Assembly: GCA_051208035.1 (NCBI GenBank)
Contig: JBPJFZ010000011.1
Coordinates: forward strand, 124,001-188,000
Direction of reading: 5' to 3'
Length of the DNA stretch: 64,000 nt
Source: JACKOB01 sp024234575
GTDB taxonomy: Bacteria; Pseudomonadota; Gammaproteobacteria; Pseudomonadales; Oleiphilaceae
Position numbers and translations under genes: made by a program. Under the pieces are notes generated by a model. It was not told where the DNA came from, searched no databases, and saw nothing but the letters and a program-made list of their open reading frames with translations. Position 1 is the stretch's first letter, and every line of letters begins with the position of its first letter. Of the stretch, positions 1 to 9,087 are shown one piece after another.

Positions 1-1123
1 TCATTTTGTCGGCAAGTATATCAAGCGGGGTGCAAAGCGGGCCTACTACGGAAACATTCTCAGTTGTTGTCGCGCCCATTTTATTGGCAATAACTACCGG
101 ATAATTTTTTCTAATTACTTGGCCGAAATTCCCTGAGTTAGAGAGATGATGGTGCAAGCCCCCATCGGTTATTAAAAAAGTGTGGTCGCGCGACACTTTT
201 TTATCGACGATTGACGACACATAGAGACCGCATTCACCCACGAGATATCTTCCCAGCTCGATAATTAATTCTGTTTCTTCAAAAACAGAATCATACTGCT
301 GTATAAGACGCTCAAGGTTTTCGCCTATAGGTTCAAGCTCCAGGTGGCTTTCACCAGGGAAATAAGGAATACCAAACCCACCGCCAATATTAAGTTTTTG
401 CAGCGAGCAGCCCGACTCTTGAACCAATCGCTCTGCCAGCGCGAATGTTTTATTGTGCGCATCAATAATTGCTTCTGGTTTTAAATTTTGTGATCCGGAG
501 AAAATATGTAAGCCGATAAAAGTAGCGTCTGATGCTGATATTTTTTTGATTATTTCCGGAACGACTTCGGCATCGATTCCAAACTGTTTAGGGCCGCCAC
601 CCATTTTCATTCCCGACGATTTAAGCTCAAAGTCCGGGTTGACGCGTACTGCCAAAAGAGGTGATACACCGAGATCTTTGCCTATCGCAAGCGCTCTATC
701 AAGCTCTGTAGGAGATTCAATATTCAGAACGATACCAGCAGCGATCGCCGCTTTTATCTCTTTCTCTGTTTTCCCCGGGCCGGCGAAACTGATGTCTTCA
801 GGGTGTGTTTTCGTTGCCAAAGCTATAGGCAGCTCACCGTGTGAAGCAATATCTAGCCCTTCGACATGCTCGGCAACAAAACTTACCAGCGTTGGGTGAG
901 GATTTGCTTTCATGGCATAGTGCAAGTGAATTCGTTTAGGAATGTGTGCACGAAACAACCGTATTTTATCGAGAATGACGCGCCTATCATAAACGTAAAA
1001 AGGTGTTTGGCCAGCGATACAGGCGATTTGTGACATGGTTCGATTATCGATAATTAAGTCTGAACCCTGTACGTTGAAATAAACCATGGGTGCATGATTT
1101 ATTTTTTTCTTCTCCTGAGACAT
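1..1123 (-). CDS. PLP-dependent decarboxylase, exosortase A system-associated (partial)
   Basis: This is a fold-type III PLP enzyme of the ornithine/diaminopimelate decarboxylase group. The reading frame opens with ATG at 1123 and runs off the left edge, giving about 374 codons, so perhaps a few tens of C-terminal residues are missing. The PLP lysine is in HYAMKANPHP (about K72), and a glycine-rich phosphate-binding loop reads NIGGGFGIPY. The gene just upstream on the same strand is an AMP-forming acyl-CoA ligase. This decarboxylase/ligase pair is a known companion of exosortase A exopolysaccharide loci, and PrsR/PrsK lie a few kilobases away. The substrate is unknown; the pair may make and load an amino-acid-derived group for the polysaccharide, which is inference. 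There is no strong ribosome site at the chosen start, and ATG codons 13 and 30 are alternatives. Confidence 0.85.
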   Translation of the reverse strand, partial: MSQEKKKINHAPMVYFNVQGSDLIIDNRTMSQIACIAGQTPFYVYDRRVILDKIRLFRAHIPKRIHLHYAMKANPHPTLVSFVAEHVEGLDIASHGELPIALATKTHPEDISFAGPGKTEKEIKAAIAAGIVLNIESPTELDRALAIGKDLGVSPLLAVRVNPDFELKSSGMKMGGGPKQFGIDAEVVPEIIKKISASDATFIGLHIFSGSQNLKPEAIIDAHNKTFALAERLVQESGCSLQKLNIGGGFGIPYFPGESHLELEPIGENLERLIQQYDSVFEETELIIELGRYLVGECGLYVSSIVDKKVSRDHTFLITDGGLHHHLSNSGNFGQVIRKNYPVVIANKMGATTTENVSVVGPLCTPLDILADKM

Positions 1124-1243
1124 ACGAACGATCGCCTGTATTAATGTTGTTTAAAATTTGTAGTGAGACACTAACGCGAAAAATTTACTGAAAATTCTGC
1201 CAACAACCCCATAACACCAACTCATTAAGATTTAGCTGGGTAT

Positions 1244-2821
1244 TTAAAACATATCACTGTTTTGTTGCAAAAGAGCCTTTCTATCTATTTTTCCGTTGGC
1301 ATTGTGGGGTAATGCCTCCAGAAAACAGATTTTTTTCGGCACCATAAAGTTGGGCAGTGTCTTTTGACAAAGCTGAAGCACATCCCCGCCATCACCGATG
1401 TAACCTTTACTGCGTGTCGCAAAAATCACCACCGCCTGACCCAAATCCGGGTGGGGGATACCCAACGCGGCCGCTTCTGTCACTTTGCCCGATGCATAGA
1501 TTGTTTCTTCTACCTCGGTTGGACTGACACGATAGCCAGAGGTTTTAATCATGTCGTCTTTACGGCCGACAAAAAACAGAAACCCTTCTTCGTCGCGATA
1601 AACCGTATCACCCGACCAGACAGACAGCGCAGGGTTGGTGATCTCTTTCGCAAGACCGGGTGTTTTCTTAAAACGTTCGGCTGTTTTCTCAATCGCATTC
1701 CAGTATCCAAGACTCACCAGCGGGCCACTATGGACTAATTCACCGGGCTCCCGGGGTGAGCACTCTTCACCGTCTTCTCTGACAACACGAATCTCAGCAT
1801 TAGGAATGGCTTTGCCCATGGAGGTAGGGCGAATATCCACTTGCTCCGGTGGCAAATAGGTGCTTCTGAATGCTTCAGTTAACCCATACATCAAATAAGG
1901 GCTGGCGTTTTCAAACACTTCCCGCAAACGCTTGAGGGTTGCTTCAGGCATGGCACCGCCAGAGTTGGTAAAATATCTGAGGGATTGGCCTTCATTGTTT
2001 TTCCATTCCAATTTACACAACTGAGCCCATAAAGGGGGAACCGCAGCAAGCCCGGTTATTTGGTGTTTTTCGATGGCTTTTACAATGTCATTAGGCAGCA
2101 GATAATCCATCAAATAGACGCTGGCCGCGACATTAAAAGCAGTCGTTAATTGGCTCAATCCGTAATCAAAACTAAAAGGCAATACCGCTAAAATGCGGTC
2201 TTCTGCCGTGTTTTGCAGGTAGCTGCTAACACTTTGCGCCCCAACTACCATGTTCCGATGAGACAGAATGACACCTTTCGGGTTGCCAGTGCTTCCAGAT
2301 GTGTAAAGAATGGCAGCCATGTCTGCGTCCGTTACCGGGCCAATCAGCGTAGAGCCCTTCTCGTCAGCCCTGATGAAGTCGTTCCACTCAATTACACGCA
2401 CGTGACCGACATGATCAAACGGTGGTTTATCTAATGTCACAACCGTGTGCAGGTCAGGGCAATGTAACAGTTCTTCTTTAAGCTGATTTAGGCGCATCGA
2501 CTGCGTTATCAGAATACGCACATTACAATCTGCAAGAATGTATTTTACCTGTGGCGCCTTAAGCAGCGGGTTAACCGGAACGAAAACGCCGCCAGCCTTT
2601 GCCGTACCGAATATGGCGGCAACCGCTTCAGGGGTCTTGGGGGTATAGATGGCAACACGCTCGAATCGTTGTAACCCGCACTGTTGCAGTGCCTGGCTGG
2701 CTTTGGTGATTTCTTCGACGAGTTGTTGGTAACTTAACGATTGATCTTTGTAAAAAAGAGCGGGGTTATTTGGATGAGTATTCGCGGTATCTTCTATTAA
2801 AGAATGGAGAAAGGTGGTCAT
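1244..2821 (-). CDS. Acyl-CoA ligase (AMP-forming), exosortase A system-associated
   Basis: This 525-residue adenylate-forming enzyme activates a carboxylic acid as acyl-AMP and would transfer it to CoA or a carrier protein. The AMP-binding P-loop reads YTSGSTGNPKG (near residue 173), the A5 motif YGLTEAF follows, then SGDTVYRDEEGF with GRKDDMIKTSGYRV in the hinge. The catalytic C-terminal lysine is in NANGKIDRKAL. Length is normal for the family. A good ribosome site (AGGGAG) precedes the ATG. It is transcribed toward the PLP decarboxylase with about 120 bases between them, so the two probably share a transcript. Pairing with that decarboxylase and with PrsK/PrsR nearby supports the exosortase A-associated subfamily. 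The acyl substrate cannot be read from the sequence. Confidence 0.88.
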   Translation of the reverse strand: MTTFLHSLIEDTANTHPNNPALFYKDQSLSYQQLVEEITKASQALQQCGLQRFERVAIYTPKTPEAVAAIFGTAKAGGVFVPVNPLLKAPQVKYILADCNVRILITQSMRLNQLKEELLHCPDLHTVVTLDKPPFDHVGHVRVIEWNDFIRADEKGSTLIGPVTDADMAAILYTSGSTGNPKGVILSHRNMVVGAQSVSSYLQNTAEDRILAVLPFSFDYGLSQLTTAFNVAASVYLMDYLLPNDIVKAIEKHQITGLAAVPPLWAQLCKLEWKNNEGQSLRYFTNSGGAMPEATLKRLREVFENASPYLMYGLTEAFRSTYLPPEQVDIRPTSMGKAIPNAEIRVVREDGEECSPREPGELVHSGPLVSLGYWNAIEKTAERFKKTPGLAKEITNPALSVWSGDTVYRDEEGFLFFVGRKDDMIKTSGYRVSPTEVEETIYASGKVTEAAALGIPHPDLGQAVVIFATRSKGYIGDGGDVLQLCQKTLPNFMVPKKICFLEALPHNANGKIDRKALLQQNSDMF

Positions 2822-2982
2822 TTTCGCTCCCTGAGTTATTTATCCAATTAACCATCGCTGTCTGAAATCAATTATAGTGATTGCGAACCGCTTGCGCACG
2901 GGAATTTAGAACCGATTGCATTATCGATGCGGCTAGCATGCGAATTGTTCATAGTATTTACGGGATTCATAGGACTAAACAG

Positions 2983-3768
2983 ATGAATATTGGATTATGG
3001 AAAGATCAGGTTAAGCACTTTCTTTTTCTTGCCGCGTGTTTTGGTGCGCTATTTAGTACGACGGTTACGGCAGCGCTTCCAGATACGATTGTTCAGATTA
3101 AGCCATCCATCGTCGGTGTAGGCAGTTACAATGTGTTAGGCAGGCCGCAAACCCATTTAAAAGGCACCGGATTTGTTGTTTTAGACGGCACATACGTTGT
3201 CACCAACCAGCACGTCGTATCCCCCATAGAAACCCTCGAAAAAGAAGAGCTGGTCATATTTGTTGGCCAGGGATTTAATCCTGACGTCTACAAAGTGTCA
3301 GTGGTTGCCAGAGATGAGTCACGCGACATCGCGATTTTAAAACACACAGGTAAAAAGCTTCCGGCATTGAGGTTTAGCGATACCAAAGTTCGTGAAGGAG
3401 AAACCATCGCCTTTACCGGGTATCCCATAGGTGCCATTCTTGGCTTTTACCCTGTGACCCACCAAGGTATTGTCAGCAGCATTACACCAGTCGCCATTCC
3501 TGCGGATAACTCTAAAAAATTAAGTGCCAGTGTGCTAAAGCGCCTTAAAGACCCATTTATGGTCTACCAGTTGGATGCCACGGCCTATCCGGGAAACAGC
3601 GGTAGTCCGGTGTTTGACATGCAGTCGGGGGCAGTGATAGGCGTTGTAAATAAAGTATTTGTTAAGGAAAGCAAAGAGGCTGTACTAGAAAAACCCAGTG
3701 GCATCACCTATGTGATTCCTTCGGTTGAAATAGAGGCTGTACTGCGGGATGCAGGATTAATGCAATAG
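2983..3768 (+). CDS. Secreted trypsin-like serine protease (S1C type, no PDZ domain)
   Basis: This encodes about 261 residues with an N-terminal signal peptide whose hydrophobic core is FLFLAACFGALFSTTVTA. The catalytic triad is visible: His in TNQHVV, Asp in SRDIAIL and Ser in YPGNSGSPVF. It resembles the protease domain of HtrA/DegP but ends before any PDZ domain, so substrate choice must work differently. The frame is open back to 2881, but ATG 2983 has an AGGA ribosome site about eight bases upstream and begins the signal peptide directly, so I chose it. It is divergent from the acyl-CoA ligase. Serine proteases do occur beside exosortase loci; a role in surface-protein processing here is inference only. 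Confidence 0.85.
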   Translation: MNIGLWKDQVKHFLFLAACFGALFSTTVTAALPDTIVQIKPSIVGVGSYNVLGRPQTHLKGTGFVVLDGTYVVTNQHVVSPIETLEKEELVIFVGQGFNPDVYKVSVVARDESRDIAILKHTGKKLPALRFSDTKVREGETIAFTGYPIGAILGFYPVTHQGIVSSITPVAIPADNSKKLSASVLKRLKDPFMVYQLDATAYPGNSGSPVFDMQSGAVIGVVNKVFVKESKEAVLEKPSGITYVIPSVEIEAVLRDAGLMQ

Positions 3769-3875
3769 CTATCCTAAATCGATACCTGCAGCCTGCAATG
3801 ATGCTTTAACGCGGTGGCTGCAGATCTTGTTTTTCAGGTGCAGGTTCCGTTAGTGAACCAATTTTTTTAGTTCGT

Positions 3876-4721
3876 TTAATAAATTGACGCGGCCATTGGG
3901 TTTAGTATTTGCAACACATTAATCGCTTCGATATTCGCGAACTCGACAGCAGAACTGATATCGTCGCCAGAAAGTTTAGTCGCAGAAAAATCAGGGCTAT
4001 TCATCACTTCATCGATAGAAAACAGCTCCGCGTCACCCAGACTTAGTGCGACTCTTGAAGCTATGTGCAGCAGGCGTGCTTCTGTCGGAAAGCTGCTTTT
4101 CTCGGGATTATGCTGCATACCAACAACGTTATAGATTTCAGGTGGCAGGCACCATGTTCGTAACAGTTCAGAACCCAATTCTGCATAGGTAAAGCCCAAA
4201 ACCTCTTTCTGCATTACCCAGGGTGGCGTCTGTGCCGTGTATTGAGCGCAGCGCTTGGCCATTTCCGGTGTTTCATTCGCGCAAATGAGTTCACCTAAAT
4301 TGGCTAACAACCCCATCACAAAAAGTCGTTCAATGTTTCGGCACTTGCTGAACGAGCCCAGCTCTTTAGTGATTAATGCACAGTCAACCGAGTGCCGCCA
4401 AAATTTATCAAGGTCGATAGCGTCACGGTTCACTTTTGCAAAGGCATCAACCGCACTATTGGCAAGTGCGAGATTAAACACTGCATCGGCGCCAAGGATA
4501 CCGATGGCCCGGCTGACAGTGTCGATTTTAGATGGAAAGCTGTAGAACGCACTGTTAGCAAGTTTCAGGAGTTTTGACGTTAACGTTGGATCGATGGATA
4601 CAACATTGGCAACGTCTGTTAAAGATGAGGTGTCGTCGTTCAGAATTTCTTGCAGCCTGATAGTTGTGTCAGGCAGGGCATAGATGCCTTCTGCTTTTTT
4701 AATATAGTCTTTAATTTTCAT
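3876..4721 (-). CDS. HDOD-domain signalling protein
   Basis: This is a single-domain HDOD protein of 281 residues. HDOD is a non-catalytic relative of the HD phosphohydrolases, found in bacterial signalling proteins. The N-terminal signature LPDTTIRLQEILND, then DPTLTSKLLKLANSAFY and the IGILGADAVFNLAL helix, are typical. The HD-pair residues of true phosphohydrolases are not evident, so catalysis is unlikely. It sits between the protease and the PrsR regulator on the same strand as prsR, separated by about 220 bases and a stem-loop, so it probably has its own promoter. HDOD proteins often work with c-di-GMP and two-component systems; a link to PrsK/PrsR is inference. Confidence 0.85.
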   Translation of the reverse strand: MKIKDYIKKAEGIYALPDTTIRLQEILNDDTSSLTDVANVVSIDPTLTSKLLKLANSAFYSFPSKIDTVSRAIGILGADAVFNLALANSAVDAFAKVNRDAIDLDKFWRHSVDCALITKELGSFSKCRNIERLFVMGLLANLGELICANETPEMAKRCAQYTAQTPPWVMQKEVLGFTYAELGSELLRTWCLPPEIYNVVGMQHNPEKSSFPTEARLLHIASRVALSLGDAELFSIDEVMNSPDFSATKLSGDDISSAVEFANIEAINVLQILNPMAASIY

Positions 4722-4889
4722 GTAACCTTAACGTCCCAAAGTGAGCACCAGGCGCAATAAAAGATAGCCTCGCGATAAGTTACCTTTTCTACCAGATTGT
4801 ATGCGTCATTAACTTTATGTGTGTTACTGAAAATATAGCTGTTATTTTGGTAAATGACATAAAAAGAGGGCAAAGCAATTTAGGAATGG

Positions 4890-4924
4890 CCGTAGGGTAA
4901 AACGCTGATAGCTTTATCCTACGG
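4890..4924 (-). terminator. Stem-loop downstream of prsR, possible terminator
   Basis: The arms CCGTAGG and CCTACGG, extended by an A/T-rich inner stem, lie about 19 bases past the prsR stop codon. The T tract that should follow on the minus strand is poor, so this may be a weak or Rho-assisted terminator. Confidence 0.4.
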
Positions 4925-4942
4925 TTGAACAGCTCAGAACTC

Positions 4943-6298
4943 TTACTGCACAGTCATATTGTATTTGTCTGTAAGGCTGTAAAGCGTTGGCCGGGTAACC
5001 CCGAGTAACTTCGCCGCGCGGGACATATTGTATTCGGAGCTTTCAAGGGCCTGGCGAATGGCTTTTTTCTCAGCTTCTTCACGTACTTGTCGTAGATTAA
5101 ACAAATCCTCGCCTATTTCATCATCGCAATTAGGCAGCTCAAGGTCTTGAGCGGTAACTTTTTTACCTTCACTCATGATGGTGGCTCTTTTCACCTTGTT
5201 GATCATTTCTCGAACGTTACCAGGCCATGGGTAGGTCTGGATGCACTTAACCGCTTCATCAGAAAAGGTGAGTGAGCCGCGGTCGAGCTGCTTGGAAAAG
5301 GTTTTTAACATTGCCTTGGCTATTACAATGGCATCCCCATGTCTTTCGCGAAGAGGTGGTACCTGCAAAGTTATTTCGCTTATCCGGTAATAGAGATCTT
5401 CGCGAAATGCGCCTTCATCGATTAAGTCCCGCACCTGTCGATGGGTGGCACAGACCACTCGCACATCAACAGGCACTTCTTTAACGCCGCCAACTCGTTC
5501 AATGACACGTTCTTGCAAAAACCTTAGCATCTTTGCTTGTAATGGAAGCGGCATGTCGCCGATTTCATCAAGGAACAGCGTTCCGCCATCCGCGAGTTCG
5601 ATTTTTCCCTTTTTCTGTGCCGTTGCTCCGGTGAAAGAGCCTTTTTCGTGCCCAAAGAGTTCGCTCTCGAGAAGATTTTCCGGGATAGCTGCGCAATTGA
5701 TTGCAGAAAATGCTTTGTTTTTACGCAGGCTGTTGTCATGAATTGCCCGGGCTAGCAGTTCTTTACCCGTGCCTGTTTCACCGAGAATCAAAGTCGTTAG
5801 ATCAACCGGCGCAATTTTCTCAATGGTTTTGCAAATTTCCAGCATTTCAGGGCTGCTGGCGATCACGCCTTTCAGCTTTGTTGCTGGCTGGCTTTCAACT
5901 AGTTCCTGATTTTCTTTTTCAAGCTCTGCAAGGCGAAATGCGCGGTTGACTACAAACGACAATATGTCTGCGTCTACGGGTTTCTGGTAAAAATCACTTG
6001 CACCCATACCTATTGCTTTGACCGCATTTTCTTTTTCTTCTCGACCGGTCACGACAATGACTTTAGTAGAGGGAGAAAGGCGCAAGATATCTTCGAGGGT
6101 ACGAAACCCTTCGCTTGAACCGCCGGGGTCTGGTGGCAACCCCAGGTCGAGGGTCACGACGGAGGGTTCGACACGTCTAAAGAGGGAGAGTGCAGACTCC
6201 CGATCATCGGCAACGTGCACTTCGACGTCTTCGAAGCACCATTTCATCTGACTTTGCAGGCCAGGATCATCTTCAACTATAAGCAGTTTTTTAATCAC
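4943..6298 (-). CDS. prsR: PEP-CTERM-box response regulator, sigma-54 activator PrsR
   Basis: This is an NtrC-type regulator of 451 residues. The receiver domain (1-120) has the acidic pair at 10-11, phospho-acceptor D51 and K106. The AAA+ domain (about 145-380) has Walker A GETGTGKE (173-180), the sigma-54 contact loop GSFTGA (220-225) and Walker B LFLDE (241-245). A Fis-type helix-turn-helix with SRAAKLLGVTRPTLY closes the protein. The gene follows prsK on the same strand with a 100-base gap. The pair matches the regulators found beside exosortase A loci, where the response regulator drives sigma-54 promoters of PEP-CTERM and exopolysaccharide genes. I could not find a clear -24/-12 promoter in this window, so its targets probably lie to the left. 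Confidence 0.9.
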   Translation of the reverse strand: MIKKLLIVEDDPGLQSQMKWCFEDVEVHVADDRESALSLFRRVEPSVVTLDLGLPPDPGGSSEGFRTLEDILRLSPSTKVIVVTGREEKENAVKAIGMGASDFYQKPVDADILSFVVNRAFRLAELEKENQELVESQPATKLKGVIASSPEMLEICKTIEKIAPVDLTTLILGETGTGKELLARAIHDNSLRKNKAFSAINCAAIPENLLESELFGHEKGSFTGATAQKKGKIELADGGTLFLDEIGDMPLPLQAKMLRFLQERVIERVGGVKEVPVDVRVVCATHRQVRDLIDEGAFREDLYYRISEITLQVPPLRERHGDAIVIAKAMLKTFSKQLDRGSLTFSDEAVKCIQTYPWPGNVREMINKVKRATIMSEGKKVTAQDLELPNCDDEIGEDLFNLRQVREEAEKKAIRQALESSEYNMSRAAKLLGVTRPTLYSLTDKYNMTVQ

Positions 6299-6398
6299 GT
6301 GGAAACTGTAACTCCGTGTTCATATAGTAAGGTTGTCAATCTAGCAAAAATAAATTGGGCTGTCTTTTAGCTATTGGTTTAAAACTGGTAATCAATTC

Positions 6399-8459
6399 TC
6401 AGGTATGGCGAAAGTCTACGGGAATATGCAGGGTAAAACAGGTACCTACATCTGGTTCGCTGGTAACCTCGATGTTACCGCCTATTTTCTTCAGGTATTC
6501 CCTGGATTGATAGGCACCAATGCCCATTCCCGTTAGTCCTTTTGTGCTTACAAAGGGTTTGAAAAGTTGCTCTCGGATAAAGTCTTCCGACATTCCGGTT
6601 CCATTATCCTGAATAAACACGTAAACCATACCCTTTGCTTTCTTTAAACTGACCTTTACTTCGCCGGTCTTCGGCGTGGCATCCTGTGCGTTTTGTATGA
6701 CATGTCCGATAACCATAAACAACTGATCGTAATCGGCTTTAACTTTTAGCGATTTTTCTTTGCAATCAAATGCGGGCGCCGGTTTAAACTTTTTTTGCGC
6801 CTCGCACACTTTATGTAATAGTTCGACAATATCGACTGTCTGTAATTCATGTTGAATCGTAGGATTACGAATTTGCTGCAAAAGGTGCTGCATTTTATCA
6901 ACAGTATGTTCCGTAGTTTTGATCATATCTTCGATAAAAGCGGGGTTCGACTTAAATTTATGCGCATTTTTAGTAAGAAGTGATAACTGCGCGATAATGG
7001 TTTTGAGGTCATGCACCATAAAAGCGGAGGTGCGGTTAACCGCCTCAAACTGTTGCGCTTGTGCCAGGTCTTCCTGGTACTGACTCTGGGCCAGAAAACT
7101 GCTGGCCTGGCTGGCTACCACTTTAATTAAGTCGTAGTTTTCCCAATTGAGCTCCATTTTAGTAATCGGCTCATTGATTACCACAAAGCCGAAGACACTA
7201 TTACTGTTGTATAGAGGAACGATCAGCCAAGGATGATCCATTTTGCTGATGCAATCAGGTATTTCGAGCAAATGGTATTTAGTTGGGTCGGTAAAATATT
7301 CTTTTAGATCAATAATCCAATTCGATTGTTTAAAAAACGTTATCAGCTCTGATGTTTCATCTACGTGATTGTTACGGATCGCGCGACTACTTAGATAAGA
7401 CTGGGCGGTATAGCCGCTGTTATCGCGCTTTAGCCACAATGCGCCGCTGTGGCTTTCGACTAAGCCTGCCAATACCTGAATAACACGCTCTTTCAGAGGC
7501 GTTTTTTCGACACTATCCACTAACAAATTTGTACTCTTCAGCCACTCGTCCCGATAGTCGTATTTATAATCAAAGAAATTTTTACTTATAAATACCATTA
7601 GCTTAGCGCGAAAACCTCGACTGGCTATCAACAAAACCATCAAGATAAAAGCACAGAAAAAGAAGACAGTTTGTAAGGCTTCTCCCCAGGTACCGCCAAA
7701 GGTACGCACATAGTAACCACCAGTGGAGATTGCCAAAAGATATACACCAGCAAGAAACAATGTGCCGGTGTGAAACACCATTTGCCGCGAGACTTGCACA
7801 GAAACGGGTTGCTTGCGCGTATTTACCATCGTAATAGCAATGAGAGGCGCAACGAATGTATTAATGGCGCCACGGGCATCCCAAATGGAGTCGGAAATCT
7901 GACCAAACAACAAAGCATCGGAATACATCAGGAAGTCATAAACGAAGATCGAACAGATGGCGATGCACAGATATTTGACGCTGGAGCGGCCATACGTGGA
8001 AGAGTTTCGCCAGCTTTGCTCTAACAACATGAGACCAATAACCGAAGACGCGATTTGTGTCGTGAGTAACACTTTGCCATTGATCAGAGGAATACCAGAA
8101 AAGCCTTCAACTAAAATTGAAGTAAATATGATGCCATAAAAAACCACAACCCCTGTGCGAATATGTTTCGTTGTTAAACGGCGGGGATGATCTTGTTCAA
8201 TAAAACTAAATATCGAGAGTAAAACGAATATCCATGAAAGGTTGCGAACTATTTCGATAGCGTAGCGCACATGAAACGACGGAAACCCGGTAACAGACTG
8301 TATGGTTAGCGATGCCATCCAGATTAGTGTAACGAAACACGCCAAAAGCAGGGTGCGGTCACTATTGCGGCGAAGGTAGCTTTTTAACAGTAGCAGGCAG
8401 ATTAAGCCATATACAATGACGCCTGTTCCATGACTAAGAGTGCCGAAAGAGTAACCCAT
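6399..8459 (-). CDS. prsK: XrtA/PEP-CTERM system histidine kinase PrsK
   Basis: This is a membrane histidine kinase of 686 residues. About eight hydrophobic segments span residues 8-290, followed by a GAF-like domain (about 310-455). The H-box is FMVHDLKTIIAQL with H483, the N-box contains N590 in VIQNAQDATP, and the ATP-lid glycine motifs are DNGTGMS (618-624) and GMGIG (644-648). The lack of a classical periplasmic sensor and the MVHDLK form of the H-box fit the exosortase-associated kinase. It lies directly upstream of prsR in the same direction, and should phosphorylate D51 of PrsR. The ATG at 8459 begins just before the first membrane helix. Confidence 0.9.
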   Translation of the reverse strand: MGYSFGTLSHGTGVIVYGLICLLLLKSYLRRNSDRTLLLACFVTLIWMASLTIQSVTGFPSFHVRYAIEIVRNLSWIFVLLSIFSFIEQDHPRRLTTKHIRTGVVVFYGIIFTSILVEGFSGIPLINGKVLLTTQIASSVIGLMLLEQSWRNSSTYGRSSVKYLCIAICSIFVYDFLMYSDALLFGQISDSIWDARGAINTFVAPLIAITMVNTRKQPVSVQVSRQMVFHTGTLFLAGVYLLAISTGGYYVRTFGGTWGEALQTVFFFCAFILMVLLIASRGFRAKLMVFISKNFFDYKYDYRDEWLKSTNLLVDSVEKTPLKERVIQVLAGLVESHSGALWLKRDNSGYTAQSYLSSRAIRNNHVDETSELITFFKQSNWIIDLKEYFTDPTKYHLLEIPDCISKMDHPWLIVPLYNSNSVFGFVVINEPITKMELNWENYDLIKVVASQASSFLAQSQYQEDLAQAQQFEAVNRTSAFMVHDLKTIIAQLSLLTKNAHKFKSNPAFIEDMIKTTEHTVDKMQHLLQQIRNPTIQHELQTVDIVELLHKVCEAQKKFKPAPAFDCKEKSLKVKADYDQLFMVIGHVIQNAQDATPKTGEVKVSLKKAKGMVYVFIQDNGTGMSEDFIREQLFKPFVSTKGLTGMGIGAYQSREYLKKIGGNIEVTSEPDVGTCFTLHIPVDFRHT

Positions 8460-8582
8460 TATATGAGAAATATTGCCATAAATATTTTAGAGACCAGTAA
8501 CGCCTCGTCATGCATAACGAGGCAAATATGAATGCGCAGCATTGTAACACCAGCATGAGAGTATGTGATGGTTTAACACTAT

Positions 8583-8620
8583 TTATTGATGCTCATCCAA
8601 ATTATTGGTGCTCATCCAAA
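8583..8620. repeat. Two-copy 19-bp tandem repeat
   Basis: The unit TTATTGRTGCTCATCCAAA occurs twice head to tail (8583-8601 and 8602-8620) with one base different. It lies about 125 bases upstream of prsK and might be a remnant of slippage or a doubled binding site. Confidence 0.85.
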
Positions 8621-9035
8621 ATACTGAAAGATAAAAAAGAACTAAAGAGGCACAGAGGCACGGCAAATGCGGGTGAGGGTAACACCAACAAAATTGCGGC
8701 AACACCTAACCACACGGCCTTCACCAGTTTAATACGCCGCCGGTAATGAACCGTTAACCTGCGATGCGAAAAATGCTTGTGATCAGGGGCCGAATGGATG
8801 AGCCATAGCGGCAATAAGAGCATTTTTAACTCTCGAAAAAATAATATTAAAATCTGATTAATAATTGCCACTGCTCGTCTACCTCTTGCCGCCTGGCCCA
8901 CTCCGCTTTTTGGGCTGATGTTAAGCATCGCAGCCTTCTGTGCGAATCGAGAAAGTTGAATGACAGTTCTCTTAAGACTTAGTGCAAATTTAGAACAGAA
9001 TCTGGATTTGTAAAGAGCGAGGTTGGGGGAGGATA

Positions 9036-9069
9036 ATCGTGGCAGGAAGCCACGCTTCACCGCCACGAT
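9036..9069 (-). terminator. Nested hairpin downstream of the SDR gene
   Basis: On the minus strand, starting about 19 bases after the SDR stop codon, ATCGTGGC (9069-9062) can pair with GCCACGAT (9043-9036). The inner CGTGGC (9054-9049) can also pair with GCCACG (9043-9038), so two hairpins compete for the same right arm. There is no T run after the arm, so simple intrinsic termination is uncertain. Confidence 0.4.
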
Positions 9070-9087
9070 TGCACAAGAGGCTGTCTG

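Larger units (their letters stand above)
8460..9087. other. Gene-poor gap between prsK and the SDR gene
   Basis: I see no gene I would defend in this 628-base stretch. An open frame on the minus strand (8602-9066) would encode a 154-residue basic protein with one hydrophobic segment, but it has no family resemblance and its start lies in a hairpin. The stretch holds a 19-base tandem repeat (8583-8620) and a nested hairpin (9036-9069). The promoter of prsK should lie at its left end. Confidence 0.5.

Noticed and set aside
453..899. Open frame on the plus strand opposite the PLP decarboxylase
   Set aside because: Antisense to a gene with clear motifs; no ribosome site or family.
3786..3823. 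CTGCAGCC/GGCTGCAG inverted pair after the protease
   Set aside because: Loop is long and the T tract is weak; not a convincing terminator.
1..9000. Searched for sigma-54 (-24/-12) promoters for PrsR
   Set aside because: No TGGCAC-N5-TTGC site seen near gene starts.
8602..9066. 154-residue minus-strand frame with one hydrophobic stretch
   Set aside because: Basic, repeat-containing composition, start in a hairpin, no resemblance to known proteins.
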